Origin: Clostridiales bacterium UBA6114
GTDB lineage: Bacteria; Bacillota; Clostridia; Oscillospirales; Butyricicoccaceae
Reading direction: 5' to 3'
Length of the DNA stretch: 64,000 bases
Assembly: GCA_002423435.1 (NCBI GenBank)
Contig: DIWE01000043.1
Span: 1 to 64,000 of the forward strand
Each line of letters starts with the position of its first letter. Position 1 is the stretch's first letter. Of this stretch, positions 24,316 to 32,806 are shown piece after piece. The position numbers were made by a program, and so were the translations under genes. Under the pieces are notes generated by a model that searched no databases, was not told the origin of the DNA, and worked only from the letters and a program-made list of their open reading frames with translations.

Positions 24316-25512
24316 TTATTTAAGATTCTGAATACAGCGGTAAGTTTCGAAGGCCACGCCGGCCTCCTCGTTGGCGGGGATGACCCACACGTCAACAGGC
24401 GAAGCCGGCTCGGAGATGCACGCTTCGCCGCGGGCATTCCGGTTTGCCTCGCTATGAAGCCGAATGCCCATATGGCGGAGTTTATTGCAAACCGCCTCGC
24501 GGACAACATCGGAGTTTTCGCCGATCCCGCCGGTGAATACCAGATGATTTAGTCCGCCGAGCTCCGCGTAAAAGGAACCGATATAGCGCACGATGGATAA
24601 GACAAATACATCCAGCGCAAGCATGGCGCGCTCATTGCCGGCTGCCGCGGCCTCCTCGATGGGCCGCAGGTCGTTGCTTATGCCGGAAATGCCCAGCATG
24701 CCGCTTTTTTTACTGAGGCCGTCAAGGATTTCGTCCATGCCGAGGCCTTCGCTGAGCAGGAAAGGGATCAGGTATGGGTCGGCATCGCCGACACGGTTTG
24801 CGTGAGGAATGCCGCTCTGCAGGGAGAAGCCGAAGCTCGTGTCCACGCTCTTGCCGTCCTCAATGGCGCATAAAGAGCAGCTGCCGCCCAGATGGCAGGA
24901 GATGAGCCGCCCGGTTTTGCCGAACTTTTTCTCGGCCTGCCGGGCAATGTAGCCGTGGGATGCGCCGTGGTAGCCCATCTTCATAAGACCGAACCGCTCG
25001 TACCATTCATAAGGAATGGCATACATCCGGTTCGCCAGAGGAATGGTCGTGTGGAAGGCGGTCTCGAACACGCCGATCATTTTGACCTGCGGCAGCAATT
25101 CGCGGAACACGCCGATCGCCTCGAGATAGGGACGGTTGTGGGCGGGCGCCACATTGAGGCGCGCGCGCATGGCCTCCAGCACCTCGCCGGTGAGCTCGTG
25201 GACGCCGTAGAAGCCCTTGGCCAGCACGGTCTTGAAGCCGATCCCGCCGATTTCGTCCATGCCGGATATGACCCCCTTTTCCGCGCTTAAGAGGTCTGCC
25301 AAAAAGAGGCGGATCCCGTCGGCGTAGCCGGGGATACACAGGTTCTCCCGGCGGAGGGAAATGCCCTTGGCCGGATTGCGGTAGGAGTAGATCGCATCCT
25401 TAAGACTGCCGATACGCTCGACCTTTACGTCACAGAGCGACTGCTCCGGAGCCATGCTGAAAAGCTTGAATTTTAATGAGGTACTACCAACATTGCACAC
25501 TAATATCTTCAT
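24316..25512 (-). CDS. Acetate kinase family protein (acyl-phosphate kinase)
   Basis: A 398-residue ASKHA kinase of the acetate/propionate/butyrate-type family, which forms ATP from an acyl phosphate. Family motifs are LVCNVGSTSLKFKLF at the N-terminus, GFKTVLAKGFYG, APAHNRPYLEAI, FETAFHTTIP, GYHGASHGYIA, CHLGGSCSLCAIEDGKSVDTSFGF and LVFTGGIGENS. The active-site Arg, His and Glu regions appear kept, but NVGSTSLK differs from the usual N-x-GSSS-x-K and HLGGSCS from HLGNG, so the substrate may not be acetate. The ATG at 25512 follows GGAAAGG. First gene of the operon with the activator and DUF2877. Confidence 0.85.
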   Translation of the reverse strand: MKILVCNVGSTSLKFKLFSMAPEQSLCDVKVERIGSLKDAIYSYRNPAKGISLRRENLCIPGYADGIRLFLADLLSAEKGVISGMDEIGGIGFKTVLAKGFYGVHELTGEVLEAMRARLNVAPAHNRPYLEAIGVFRELLPQVKMIGVFETAFHTTIPLANRMYAIPYEWYERFGLMKMGYHGASHGYIARQAEKKFGKTGRLISCHLGGSCSLCAIEDGKSVDTSFGFSLQSGIPHANRVGDADPYLIPFLLSEGLGMDEILDGLSKKSGMLGISGISNDLRPIEEAAAAGNERAMLALDVFVLSIVRYIGSFYAELGGLNHLVFTGGIGENSDVVREAVCNKLRHMGIRLHSEANRNARGEACISEPASPVDVWVIPANEEAGVAFETYRCIQNLK

Positions 25513-25540
25513 TTTATCAAGTGCCTTTCCTTTGGATTTG

Positions 25541-25564
25541 GCCGGCTGAATTTTGTCAGCCGGC
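25541..25564 (-). promoter_or_regulatory. Leader stem-loop of the kinase operon
   Basis: Perfect 9-bp stem GCCGGCTGA / TCAGCCGGC with a 6-nt loop, 28 bp upstream of the kinase ATG on the minus strand. There is no T run after it on that strand, so it is not a terminator for the operon. Role unknown. Confidence 0.45.
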
Positions 25565-25783
25565 GAATATTTTTCCGGAAAGTTTGGTTGGTGGTTGTGT
25601 TTGTCGTAACAAGTGTACATCATGAAACGTGGGGATATCAAGTGCTCCAAAAAAAATATTATAAAAAAATTTTACGATTTTTCTTGCTTGTGGAAAAATA
25701 ATTTACAAATACCGAAAACCATAAAATTGAGCGACAAGAAAAATATAGGGAATATTAAGGAATTATGAGATTTCGATTAACGG

Positions 25784-25820
25784 TTTTGCACAAAAATCAT
25801 CACTTCTAGCTATTGCAAAA
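25784..25820. promoter_or_regulatory. Possible upstream activator site for the sigma-54 promoter
   Basis: Inverted half-sites TTTTGCA (25784-25790) and TGCAAAA (25814-25820), 30 bp apart centre to centre (about three helical turns). They lie 47-83 bp upstream of the sigma-54 promoter. The position and symmetry fit an enhancer-binding site for the PrpR-like activator, but the motif is AT-rich and could be chance. Confidence 0.35.
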
Positions 25821-25866
25821 TGTAAAAGAAGACAAAGATTTAAAATTATTTATAAAATCACACGGG

Positions 25867-25883
25867 TTGGCGCGAAAATTGCT
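25867..25883 (+). promoter_or_regulatory. Sigma-54 (-24/-12) promoter
   Basis: TTGGCGCGAAAATTGCT: the invariant GG (-24) and GC (-12) are separated by exactly 10 bp and most other consensus positions (TTGGC, TTGC) are kept. It stands 84 bp upstream of the DUF1116 gene and is divergent from the operon that encodes a sigma-54 activator. Confidence 0.8.
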
Positions 25884-25967
25884 TTTATTAAGAATAGATA
25901 AACTTTTGAGTCGGGCGCTGATTCTTTTACACAGAAATGAACAAACGGAAAAGAAAGGGATATAAAA

Positions 25968-27269
25968 TTGGTGAAGACGATTCCCGTCGAAGAAAAGCTG
26001 CGGCTGCTACATAACTCCGGCCTTTCGGAAAAAGTGGATTCTGCCAACGCCGAGGCGCTTTTACGCCTGCAGGCTGCCGAGGCCCATTGGATCGGCATGG
26101 AACGGGTCTTGGATGCGGTCCCCGGAATGAAGCCCAACATGATTCTGCATGCCGGCCCGCCTATCGCCTTTAAGGATATGCTCCCCGTCATGCAAAACGG
26201 GATCATCGGCGGCGTGCTGCACGAGAGGCTGGCAAAGACCCCGGAGGAAGCCAAAGGCATGATACTGGAAGGGGAGATCGAGTACAAATCCGCAAACGAC
26301 CTGTTCTGCGTGGGCCCCGGCGTGGGCATTACGACTCCTTCTATGGTTACGAATGTATGCGTGGACGTAAAAACCGGGCTCAAGGGTTATACCATCCCGT
26401 TTGAGGGCCGCGTCGGACTGGGCTGCTGGGGTGTTTACAACCGGGAGGTTGACGATTATCTGCGGGTTTTGGAGCAGGAGTTCGCCCTCGCGGTGGACCG
26501 GGTGCTGAAGATGAGCGGCGGTATCAACGTAAGCGAGATTTTAGCGCAGGGCATGGAGATGGGCGATGAGAGCCATACGCGGCAGACGGCTTGCGGGCTC
26601 ATACTGGTGAGCAGGATCGTTCCCATGCTGCAGGATTCCGATCTCGACCGCAAGACGATCCGGCTCGCGACAAATATCCTGATAAACACCGCCCGGTGGT
26701 TCCATCCGCTCGGCATGGCGGCTTCCATGTGCGGCATCCGCGCTGTTAAGGGGATGCCCTACTGCACGATCGCGACTACGATCTGCCAGAACGGCTGCCA
26801 GACCGGCCTTAAGATAGCGGACTCGGGAGAAACCTGGTTTTTGGCTCCCTCTCCACGGTTTGTGGGCACCTGCCTTTCCAGCCGGTTTACGATGGACGAT
26901 GCCGCTCCCTATCTCGGGGACAGCACGATGACGGAGGTCATGGGCATGGGCGGCTTTGCGGCGGCGGCCGCGCCCACGGTACTTAAGCTCCGAAACGGCG
27001 GCTGGCGGGAGGCCAAGGCCCAGTCCGAGGAGATGCGGCGCATTTGTGTCGGACAGAATATAAATTATCACATTCCTCTTCTCGATTTCACCGGAAGCGG
27101 GCTCGGCATTGACATGTGCCGCGTGCTGGAGAGCGGGATCACCCCCTTCTGCCACGGCGGCATCATTATGAGAGACGGCGGCCAGATCGGCGCGGGGGGC
27201 GCCCGCTTTCCGATTGCAAACTATGAAGCCGCGCTGGATGCATTCCTTATAAAGTACGGCGTGCTGTAA
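25968..27269 (+). CDS. DUF1116 protein, AllG-like (first copy)
   Basis: A 433-residue cytoplasmic protein of the DUF1116 (YlbE/AllG) family. Characteristic stretches are ERVLDAVPGMKPNMILHAGPPI, IIGGVLHERLAKT, CVGPGVGITTPSMVTNV and FEGRVGLGCWGVYN, with DFTGSGLGIDMCRVLESGITPFCHGGI near the end. In E. coli AllG is part of oxamate carbamoyltransferase with AllF and AllH. A second paralog lies at 37807 beside the FdrA gene. The start is TTG (25968) or the next codon GTG (25971), with AAAGGGA upstream. First gene behind the sigma-54 promoter. Confidence 0.85.
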   Translation: MVKTIPVEEKLRLLHNSGLSEKVDSANAEALLRLQAAEAHWIGMERVLDAVPGMKPNMILHAGPPIAFKDMLPVMQNGIIGGVLHERLAKTPEEAKGMILEGEIEYKSANDLFCVGPGVGITTPSMVTNVCVDVKTGLKGYTIPFEGRVGLGCWGVYNREVDDYLRVLEQEFALAVDRVLKMSGGINVSEILAQGMEMGDESHTRQTACGLILVSRIVPMLQDSDLDRKTIRLATNILINTARWFHPLGMAASMCGIRAVKGMPYCTIATTICQNGCQTGLKIADSGETWFLAPSPRFVGTCLSSRFTMDDAAPYLGDSTMTEVMGMGGFAAAAAPTVLKLRNGGWREAKAQSEEMRRICVGQNINYHIPLLDFTGSGLGIDMCRVLESGITPFCHGGIIMRDGGQIGAGGARFPIANYEAALDAFLIKYGVL

Positions 27270-27299
27270 AAACGAAGGCCGCAGCAATAAATCGGATAA

Positions 27300-27569
27300 C
27301 GACCCGCGCAGTTCGTGCGCGAAACCAGGGGTACCCTATACCCCTGGACAGTGTCGACAAAGTAGGCACTTTCGTCTTTTTTAAAAAAATGCGTTGCGCT
27401 TCGCGTGACCATTTTTTCAAAAAACCGAATCAATTTGTTTTTTGGGCAATTCATTTGCCGAAAAAACACCTCGACCCGCGCCAAACGGGCGCGAAACCGG
27501 GGGTATTTCAGCCTGAAATCGAAGATTTCAGGCTGAATATCCAGGGGGTATTGGATACCCCCTGGACAG
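27300..27569. repeat. Palindrome-rich intergenic region with two related units
   Basis: 325 bp without a gene lie between the DUF1116 and flavoprotein genes. Two related units occur at 27300-27350 and 27472-27569. Each begins GACCCGCGC...GCGCGAAACC and ends with a palindrome starting CCAGGGG and closing CCCCTGGACAG. In unit 1 the arms are 9 bp (27325-27333 / 27339-27347). In unit 2 they are 11 bp (27541-27551 / 27555-27565). Unit 2 also holds an inserted perfect 14-bp stem with a 3-nt loop (27507-27520 / 27524-27537). No clear terminator T run follows any of them. Confidence 0.8.
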
Positions 27570-27594
27570 AATTATAGTTAAAGGGGATGATCGA

Positions 27595-29235
27595 TTGAAA
27601 GAGAAAACATTTCAATGTGACGTACTGGTGGTGGGCGTAGGACTGGCCGGCAGCCGTGCCGCGAATGAGGCTGCCCGCGGGGGCGCCGGCGTCATCATCG
27701 TGGGCAAGAGCGGCGCGGTGGCCTCGACAGAGGTCATGGGTTTTAATATTGCAGTCCGCCCAGAGGACAGCGCCCAAACCTATTATGAGGACCTTCTGCG
27801 CGGCGGCAACTACATCAACAACAAAGAGCTTGCCTGGGTACAGGCGGAGGAGAGCCGGGGGCAGGTCCCGTATCTCGAATCCCTTGGCTTCGAGTTTGAC
27901 AAATGCGAGGACGGTACTTATCACGCGCAGCACCCCATCGGAAGCACATGCCCGCGCCTTATCCACCAGAAGGCGATTTCAGGCATAAAAGCGTTGAGCC
28001 TCATTCGAAAGGACAACGCGGAGCGAGGCGTTATGGAGCACATGGACGTGATGATCACCGACCTCATCAGGATCGACGGCCGTGTAGTCGGCGCCGTGGG
28101 CCTGGACCTTGTAGACGGCGCGTTCGTGACCTATCAGGCCGGCGCGGTGGTGCTCTCCACGGGCGGCTGCGGCAGGATGTATCCGGTTTCCACGTATCCG
28201 GAGGGAATCGTGGGCGACGGCTACGCGATCGCGTACCGTGCGGGCGCGGAGCTCGTTGACATGGAGTTTCTGCAGTACGAGCCCTGCTGCTTCGTCTGTC
28301 CCGAAAAGATCATGGGCATGCCGATTCCCACCACCATGATGATGAAGGGCGCTAAGCTTTTGAATGGGGAGGGCAACACGTTCATCGAGAACTATGGTCT
28401 TAGCGAAGAAAACGTACAGAAGGGCGAGCTTTCCCGCGCCATGGCGGCGGAGATTGCCGCGGGGCGCGGCCTTGCGCATGGCGGCGTGCTGTATGATCTG
28501 AGGATGCTGCCGGAAGACATGGTGAAGATCGAGCACTGCATCTTCTATGATCCCGCGCTGGCCGCCGGCATCGATATCTGGAAGGAGCCGCCGGAAGTGG
28601 CGCCCGCGGCGCACAGCTGCCTGGGCGGCGTGCGGATAGGAACACGCGCGCAGAGCACGGTGCCCGGTCTGTACGCAAGCGGCGAGGCGGCGGGCGGCGT
28701 GCACGGCGCAAACCGACTGGGCGGTTCCTCCGGCGCGGAGGTCCTGACGTTCGGCGCGATTTCCGGGCGAAATGCGGTGCGATGGGCAAAGCGGGAAGCC
28801 GAGGCGGTTTCGGACGAGGCGTTTACACAGGCCGTGGAGGCGAAAAAGCAGCGCTGCGGGGAATTAAGCGGCCTAAACGGCGCCATACCCGTCTCCGAGC
28901 TTACGGATAGGCTCAGGCTGCTCGTCCATGAAAAGGTCGGTATCCTGCGCTGCGAAAAGGATCTGAGGGACGCGTCCGCGGAGCTTAACAAGGTGGAGGC
29001 TGCGATGAGGGATGCGCGCGTCAATTGCACGGCGGATCTTAAGGATATATTCCAATTGGAGAATATGATCTTAAACGCGAGGATGCAGGTTATGTGTTCT
29101 CTGCTGCGGGAAGAAAGCCGCGGCGTGTTCTACCGTACGGATTATCCGGAGCGGGACGACGCCCAGTGGATCAAAAACAACATCGTATCCTGCACGGAAG
29201 GAACTATGACTGTTAAAACGGTCCCCTGTCAGTGA
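27595..29235 (+). CDS. FAD-dependent oxidoreductase, fumarate reductase/succinate dehydrogenase flavoprotein family
   Basis: 546 residues. The N-terminal FAD-binding fold has VLVVGVGLAGSRAANEAARGG, a GxGxxG-type motif with an alteration (GVGLAG). Later parts include GGCGRMYPVSTYPEGIVGDGYAIAYRAGAELVDMEF and the C-terminal helical domain with LQLENMILNARM-like sequence, as in SdhA/FrdA and L-aspartate oxidase. No iron-sulfur or membrane-anchor subunit lies nearby, so it may work as a soluble reductase or dehydrogenase on an unsaturated or hydroxy-acid intermediate. The start is a TTG at 27595 after AAGGGGA. Confidence 0.82.
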   Translation: MKEKTFQCDVLVVGVGLAGSRAANEAARGGAGVIIVGKSGAVASTEVMGFNIAVRPEDSAQTYYEDLLRGGNYINNKELAWVQAEESRGQVPYLESLGFEFDKCEDGTYHAQHPIGSTCPRLIHQKAISGIKALSLIRKDNAERGVMEHMDVMITDLIRIDGRVVGAVGLDLVDGAFVTYQAGAVVLSTGGCGRMYPVSTYPEGIVGDGYAIAYRAGAELVDMEFLQYEPCCFVCPEKIMGMPIPTTMMMKGAKLLNGEGNTFIENYGLSEENVQKGELSRAMAAEIAAGRGLAHGGVLYDLRMLPEDMVKIEHCIFYDPALAAGIDIWKEPPEVAPAAHSCLGGVRIGTRAQSTVPGLYASGEAAGGVHGANRLGGSSGAEVLTFGAISGRNAVRWAKREAEAVSDEAFTQAVEAKKQRCGELSGLNGAIPVSELTDRLRLLVHEKVGILRCEKDLRDASAELNKVEAAMRDARVNCTADLKDIFQLENMILNARMQVMCSLLREESRGVFYRTDYPERDDAQWIKNNIVSCTEGTMTVKTVPCQ

Positions 29236-29413
29236 AGAGTCAGGAGAAAATCCTGTTCTTTATAGGAAAAATTTGGTTGGTGTTTGTCAAAACGGAGTTT
29301 CAGCCAAAAGAAAGGACGATGATGTAAGAGATTATGTGAGAAAGGATAGAATCGGCGGGGAAAGAAGAAAAGGCAAAAGGCAAAATTAAATAAAAACGAA
29401 GGAGAAAGAGCAA

Positions 29414-30457
29414 ATGAAAAAATACGTAGCACGAATCCTTGTTCTGGTTCTGGTATTCTCCATGGCAGGCTGCAGTTCCACTACCCCCCCTGCCACCACC
29501 GCCACTACCACGGCCGCCGCCACCCCCGGCACCACCGCCACCGCCGTGCCCGAAACCGTCGAGTTCCCGAAGTTTCTCACTGTCGGCGGCGGCTCCACCG
29601 GCGGCGTGTTCTTCAGTGCCGCGGCCGGCATTGCTCAGATGATCACGAACAACACCGGATGCACCGCTACTGCTCAGACTACCACCGGCGGTGGCCAAAA
29701 CATTCTCCTTATGCACGACGGTGAAATGGAACTCGCGATCGCCGACAACTACGTCGTACAGCAAGCTTATAACGGCGAGGGTGACTTCGCAGGCTTAAAG
29801 CACGAAAATCTCCGCGCCATCGGCATGGTCTACACCTCCTACTTTCAGCAGGCCGTCACCAATGCTTCCGGCATCAAGTCCTTGAAAGACGTCGCCGGCA
29901 AGACCATGGTCGTCGGCGGCCCGTCCTCCGGCACCGAGATCGCGAACTTTTCCGTTTTTGCCGCCCATGGCATGGACTATCATGCCGACAAGAATCTTCT
30001 CCAGGCTGAGTGGCTGGGTGTTTCCAGCGGCATCGAGCTCATCCAGAACGGCCAGGCCGACGGCATCTCCTCCATTTCTCCTCCGCCGTTCTCCAGCTTT
30101 GTCGAGCTGTTCATGACCGTTCCCTGCCAGCTGATTTCCCTTGACGACGATGCGATCGAGAACCTGACCGCCGGCGATTCCCCCTATCAGAAAGGCGTTA
30201 TCCCCGCCGGCACCTATGAAGGCCAGAAGGAAGACGTCAATACCATTTACATGTCCGTCCTGCTTGTCTGCGACGAAAGCCTCGACGACGACGTTGTCTA
30301 CGAGATCACCAAGATGATGTACGAGAAGAAGGATTACCTTATAAGCCAGCACACCTGCTTTAACGAGGTCAACCTTGAGATCGGCTCCCATGGCATCACC
30401 ATCCCGCTCCATCCCGGCGCAGAGCGTTACTACTCTGAGCAGAACGTCCTTGAGTAA
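29414..30457 (+). CDS. TAXI-family TRAP transporter solute-binding lipoprotein
   Basis: A 347-residue extracytoplasmic receptor of the TAXI type, which pairs with fused 4TM-12TM permeases. The signal peptide ends in a lipobox SMAGCSS (Cys near residue 20). A low-complexity Thr/Ala/Pro linker is followed by the fold beginning LTVGGGSTGGVFFSAAAGIAQMI, typical of TAXI proteins, and GKTMVVGGPSSGTEI. The ribosome-binding site is AAGGAGAAAG. The matching permease follows after a strong intergenic hairpin. TAXI ligands include glutamate and dicarboxylates; the ligand here is unknown. Confidence 0.88.
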   Translation: MKKYVARILVLVLVFSMAGCSSTTPPATTATTTAAATPGTTATAVPETVEFPKFLTVGGGSTGGVFFSAAAGIAQMITNNTGCTATAQTTTGGGQNILLMHDGEMELAIADNYVVQQAYNGEGDFAGLKHENLRAIGMVYTSYFQQAVTNASGIKSLKDVAGKTMVVGGPSSGTEIANFSVFAAHGMDYHADKNLLQAEWLGVSSGIELIQNGQADGISSISPPPFSSFVELFMTVPCQLISLDDDAIENLTAGDSPYQKGVIPAGTYEGQKEDVNTIYMSVLLVCDESLDDDVVYEITKMMYEKKDYLISQHTCFNEVNLEIGSHGITIPLHPGAERYYSEQNVLE

Positions 30458-30486
30458 TCTCTGAGGGACCTTTATAAAACATAGAC

Positions 30487-30520
30487 TTCCCGTTGGTCTG
30501 CGGATGCAGACCAACGGGAA
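30487..30520 (+). promoter_or_regulatory. Strong intercistronic hairpin between receptor and permease genes
   Basis: Perfect 14-bp stem TTCCCGTTGGTCTG / CAGACCAACGGGAA with a 6-nt loop. No T run follows, so it is more likely to stabilise the receptor mRNA end or block exonucleases than to end transcription. Confidence 0.65.
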
Positions 30521-30548
30521 ACCTGGGCGTGAGAGGAGAGAGACCTGT

Positions 30549-32561
30549 TTGAAAGATCCCAAACTTTTTCGAGCGGAAGAGGTTCCTGCCGAAGAGAAAG
30601 CACCAAAGCATGACGCCATTAATATAAACGACGTGGCGGAGATCGACGAAAGCATCCGGCAGAAAATGATGGACAAGTACGACACGGATTCCGCCACCCG
30701 TACGCTGACCGGCGTTCCCCATCTGATTGTTAAATACGTGGCCATCTGCATGGCGTGCTACCATATTTACACCGCCATGTTCGGCATGCCGGAGACTCTG
30801 GTCCACCGCGCGATCCATATCGCGTTCATCTTTCCCCTGTTGTTTCTGCTTTACGCGGAAACCAAGGAGGGGAAGAGGAAAAACCCTGTCATTATCGACT
30901 ATATCTTTGCCGTTATGGGCGCCGCTCCCTGTATCTACCTCGTTATCAACTACCGTGAAATCTGCAAGCGCGGAATTGCAAACCAGATGGACGTGATCAT
31001 GGCCGTCATCCTTTGCGTGGCAATTCTGCTCGCGACCCGGCGCGCCGTCGGCTGGCAGCTTGTCATAGTAGCCTGCGTATTCCTCGCCTACTGTTACTTC
31101 GGCAAGTACATGCCGGGAATCTTTATGCATAAGGGCGCTACGCTCAAGCGTATGACCGCCCACATGTTCCTGATCCCCGAAGGCTTTTTCAGCGTCGCCG
31201 TCGGTACATCGGCAACATATATCACATTGTTCGTGATATTCGCCGCGTTCCTGGAGCGAAGCGGCATGTCCGGTTTTATTAAGGACATCGCCATCGCATT
31301 GGCGGGCGGTGCGGTCGGCGGCCCCGCCAAGGTGTCCGTCGTCTCCAGCGCGGCGTTCGGCACCATCAGCGGCAGCGCGGCGGCGAACGTCGTTACCACC
31401 GGCGCTTTTACCATTCCGCTTATGAAGTCTACCGGCTATGAACCGGAATTTGCCGGCGCGGTCGAGGCGGTCGCCTCTACCGGGGGCCAGCTGATGCCGC
31501 CGATCATGGGTTCCGCCGCGTTCATCATGGCGGACTATCTGGGGATTTCGTACTTTACGATCATCAAAGCGGCGCTGATCCCGGTCTTCCTCTATTACCT
31601 GTCCGTTTTCATCATGGTCGACCTGCGCGCGCGAAAGCTGGGCCTCAAGGGCATTTCCAGGGAGAACCTTCCCAGCGCGAAGAAGGTGCTTAAGGAGCGG
31701 GGCCACCTGATGATCCCGTTCATTCTGGTCATTTTGCTGCTTGTCATGGGCCGTACGCCGATGTTTTGCGGCACCGCCGGAATCATCGCCACGGTAATAT
31801 GCGCGGCCCTTCGGAAGGAGACCCGCATGGGCTTTAAGGACATTGTCTGGTCCCTTGAGAACGGCGCCAAGCGCTGTATCAGCGTCGCGATGTCCTGCGC
31901 CGTTGTAGGCTGCGTCATCGGCGTCTGCACGCTGACCGGAATCAGCACCATCCTCGGCAACTACATTCTCCAGATCTCCGCCGGCAATCTGATTCTGACC
32001 CTGATCCTGGTCGCGATTATCGCAATCATCATGGGTATGGGTATTCCGACGGTAGCCGTGTACATTTTGCTGACCTCCGTCGCAGTCCCGATACTGATCG
32101 CGATGGAGATTCCGGCCCTGTGCGCGCACTTCTTCGTATTCTACTTCGGAATTATCGCAAACGTCACGCCGCCCGTCGCGATACCCGCCTATGCCGCGGC
32201 CGGCCTTGCAAACTCCAACCCGAGCAAGACGGGATGGGCGGCCTTCAAAATCGCTCTGCCCAGCTTTCTGATCCCGTTTTTGTTTATCTATTCCCCGCAC
32301 ATGCTTATGGTAGATGCTACGATTATCCAGTGGCTCTATTCCGCGCTGAGCCCTACTATCGGCGTCGTCTGCATTTGTTTTGCCGTGGAAGGCTATATGC
32401 TCGGCAAGATAGCGGTCTGGAAGCGTGTCCTGCTCCTGGCGAGCGGTTGCCTGCTGATCAAGTACGGCATCGTTACCGACCTGATCGGCCTGGGTTCCTT
32501 TGCCCTGGTCTTCCTGCTCCAGAGGAGAAAAGAGACGAAGGTTAGTGTGAAATCACACTAA
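30549..32561 (+). CDS. TRAP transporter fused permease subunit (4TM-12TM)
   Basis: A 670-residue multi-pass membrane protein that joins the small (DctQ-like) and large (DctM-like) TRAP subunits. An N-terminal cytoplasmic part of about 60 residues is followed by the first membrane group, then the large domain with GGPAKVSVVSSAAFGTISGSAAANVVTTG, VEAVASTGGQLMPPIMGSAAFIMADY and IANVTPPVAIPAYAAAGLA. It works with the TAXI receptor encoded just upstream. The TTG start at 30549 has GAGAGGAGAGAG before it. The last seven codons lie inside the tandem repeat at 32541, so its C-terminus comes from that repeat. Confidence 0.9.
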   Translation: MKDPKLFRAEEVPAEEKAPKHDAININDVAEIDESIRQKMMDKYDTDSATRTLTGVPHLIVKYVAICMACYHIYTAMFGMPETLVHRAIHIAFIFPLLFLLYAETKEGKRKNPVIIDYIFAVMGAAPCIYLVINYREICKRGIANQMDVIMAVILCVAILLATRRAVGWQLVIVACVFLAYCYFGKYMPGIFMHKGATLKRMTAHMFLIPEGFFSVAVGTSATYITLFVIFAAFLERSGMSGFIKDIAIALAGGAVGGPAKVSVVSSAAFGTISGSAAANVVTTGAFTIPLMKSTGYEPEFAGAVEAVASTGGQLMPPIMGSAAFIMADYLGISYFTIIKAALIPVFLYYLSVFIMVDLRARKLGLKGISRENLPSAKKVLKERGHLMIPFILVILLLVMGRTPMFCGTAGIIATVICAALRKETRMGFKDIVWSLENGAKRCISVAMSCAVVGCVIGVCTLTGISTILGNYILQISAGNLILTLILVAIIAIIMGMGIPTVAVYILLTSVAVPILIAMEIPALCAHFFVFYFGIIANVTPPVAIPAYAAAGLANSNPSKTGWAAFKIALPSFLIPFLFIYSPHMLMVDATIIQWLYSALSPTIGVVCICFAVEGYMLGKIAVWKRVLLLASGCLLIKYGIVTDLIGLGSFALVFLLQRRKETKVSVKSH

Positions 32562-32806
32562 CAAAAATTAATAAAGGCGAGCCGCTCGCCGAAAAGCGGC
32601 AACCGCGGCACATGCCATGAACCTCCATTCGCTGTGAGGTTTAATCATAGACTTGTCGCGGAAGCGAATGGAGGTTAGTGTGAAATCACACTAACAAAAT
32701 TAATAAAGGCGTGCCGCTCGCCGAAAAGCGGCAACCGCGGCACATGCCATGAACCTCCATTCGCCTGAGAGGTTTGATCATGGATTTGTCACGGAAGCGA
32801 ATGGAG
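32541..32806 (+). repeat. Tandem duplication of a 133-bp structured leader
   Basis: Two copies, 32541-32673 and 32674-32806, head to tail and about 90 per cent alike. Each contains, in order: a palindrome TTAGTGTGA-AA-TCACACTAA; a GC-rich stem region (GCCGCT...AGCGGC, which overlaps an alternative GTGCCGC...GCGGCAC pairing in copy 2); and a long hairpin AACCTCCATTCGC / GCGAATGGAGGTT. The first palindrome of copy 1 carries the stop codon of the permease gene. Differences between copies lie mainly in the hairpin loop. Confidence 0.9.

Noticed and set aside
25583..29288. Similar TTTGGTTGGTG...GTTTGTC sequences at 25583 and 29272, considered as sigma-54 promoters
   Set aside because: The GG is present but the GC 10 bp later is missing (TC instead), so neither is a convincing -24/-12 element. 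A shared leader motif remains possible.
29300..29764. Glycine-rich minus-strand frame near the TAXI receptor
   Set aside because: The repeats come from the Thr/Ala/Pro linker codons of the lipoprotein read backwards.
30396..32300. 634-codon open frame on the minus strand opposite the TRAP permease
   Set aside because: It is a mirror of a highly biased coding region, very rich in His/Arg/Asp/Gly, has no ribosome-binding site and no family resemblance.
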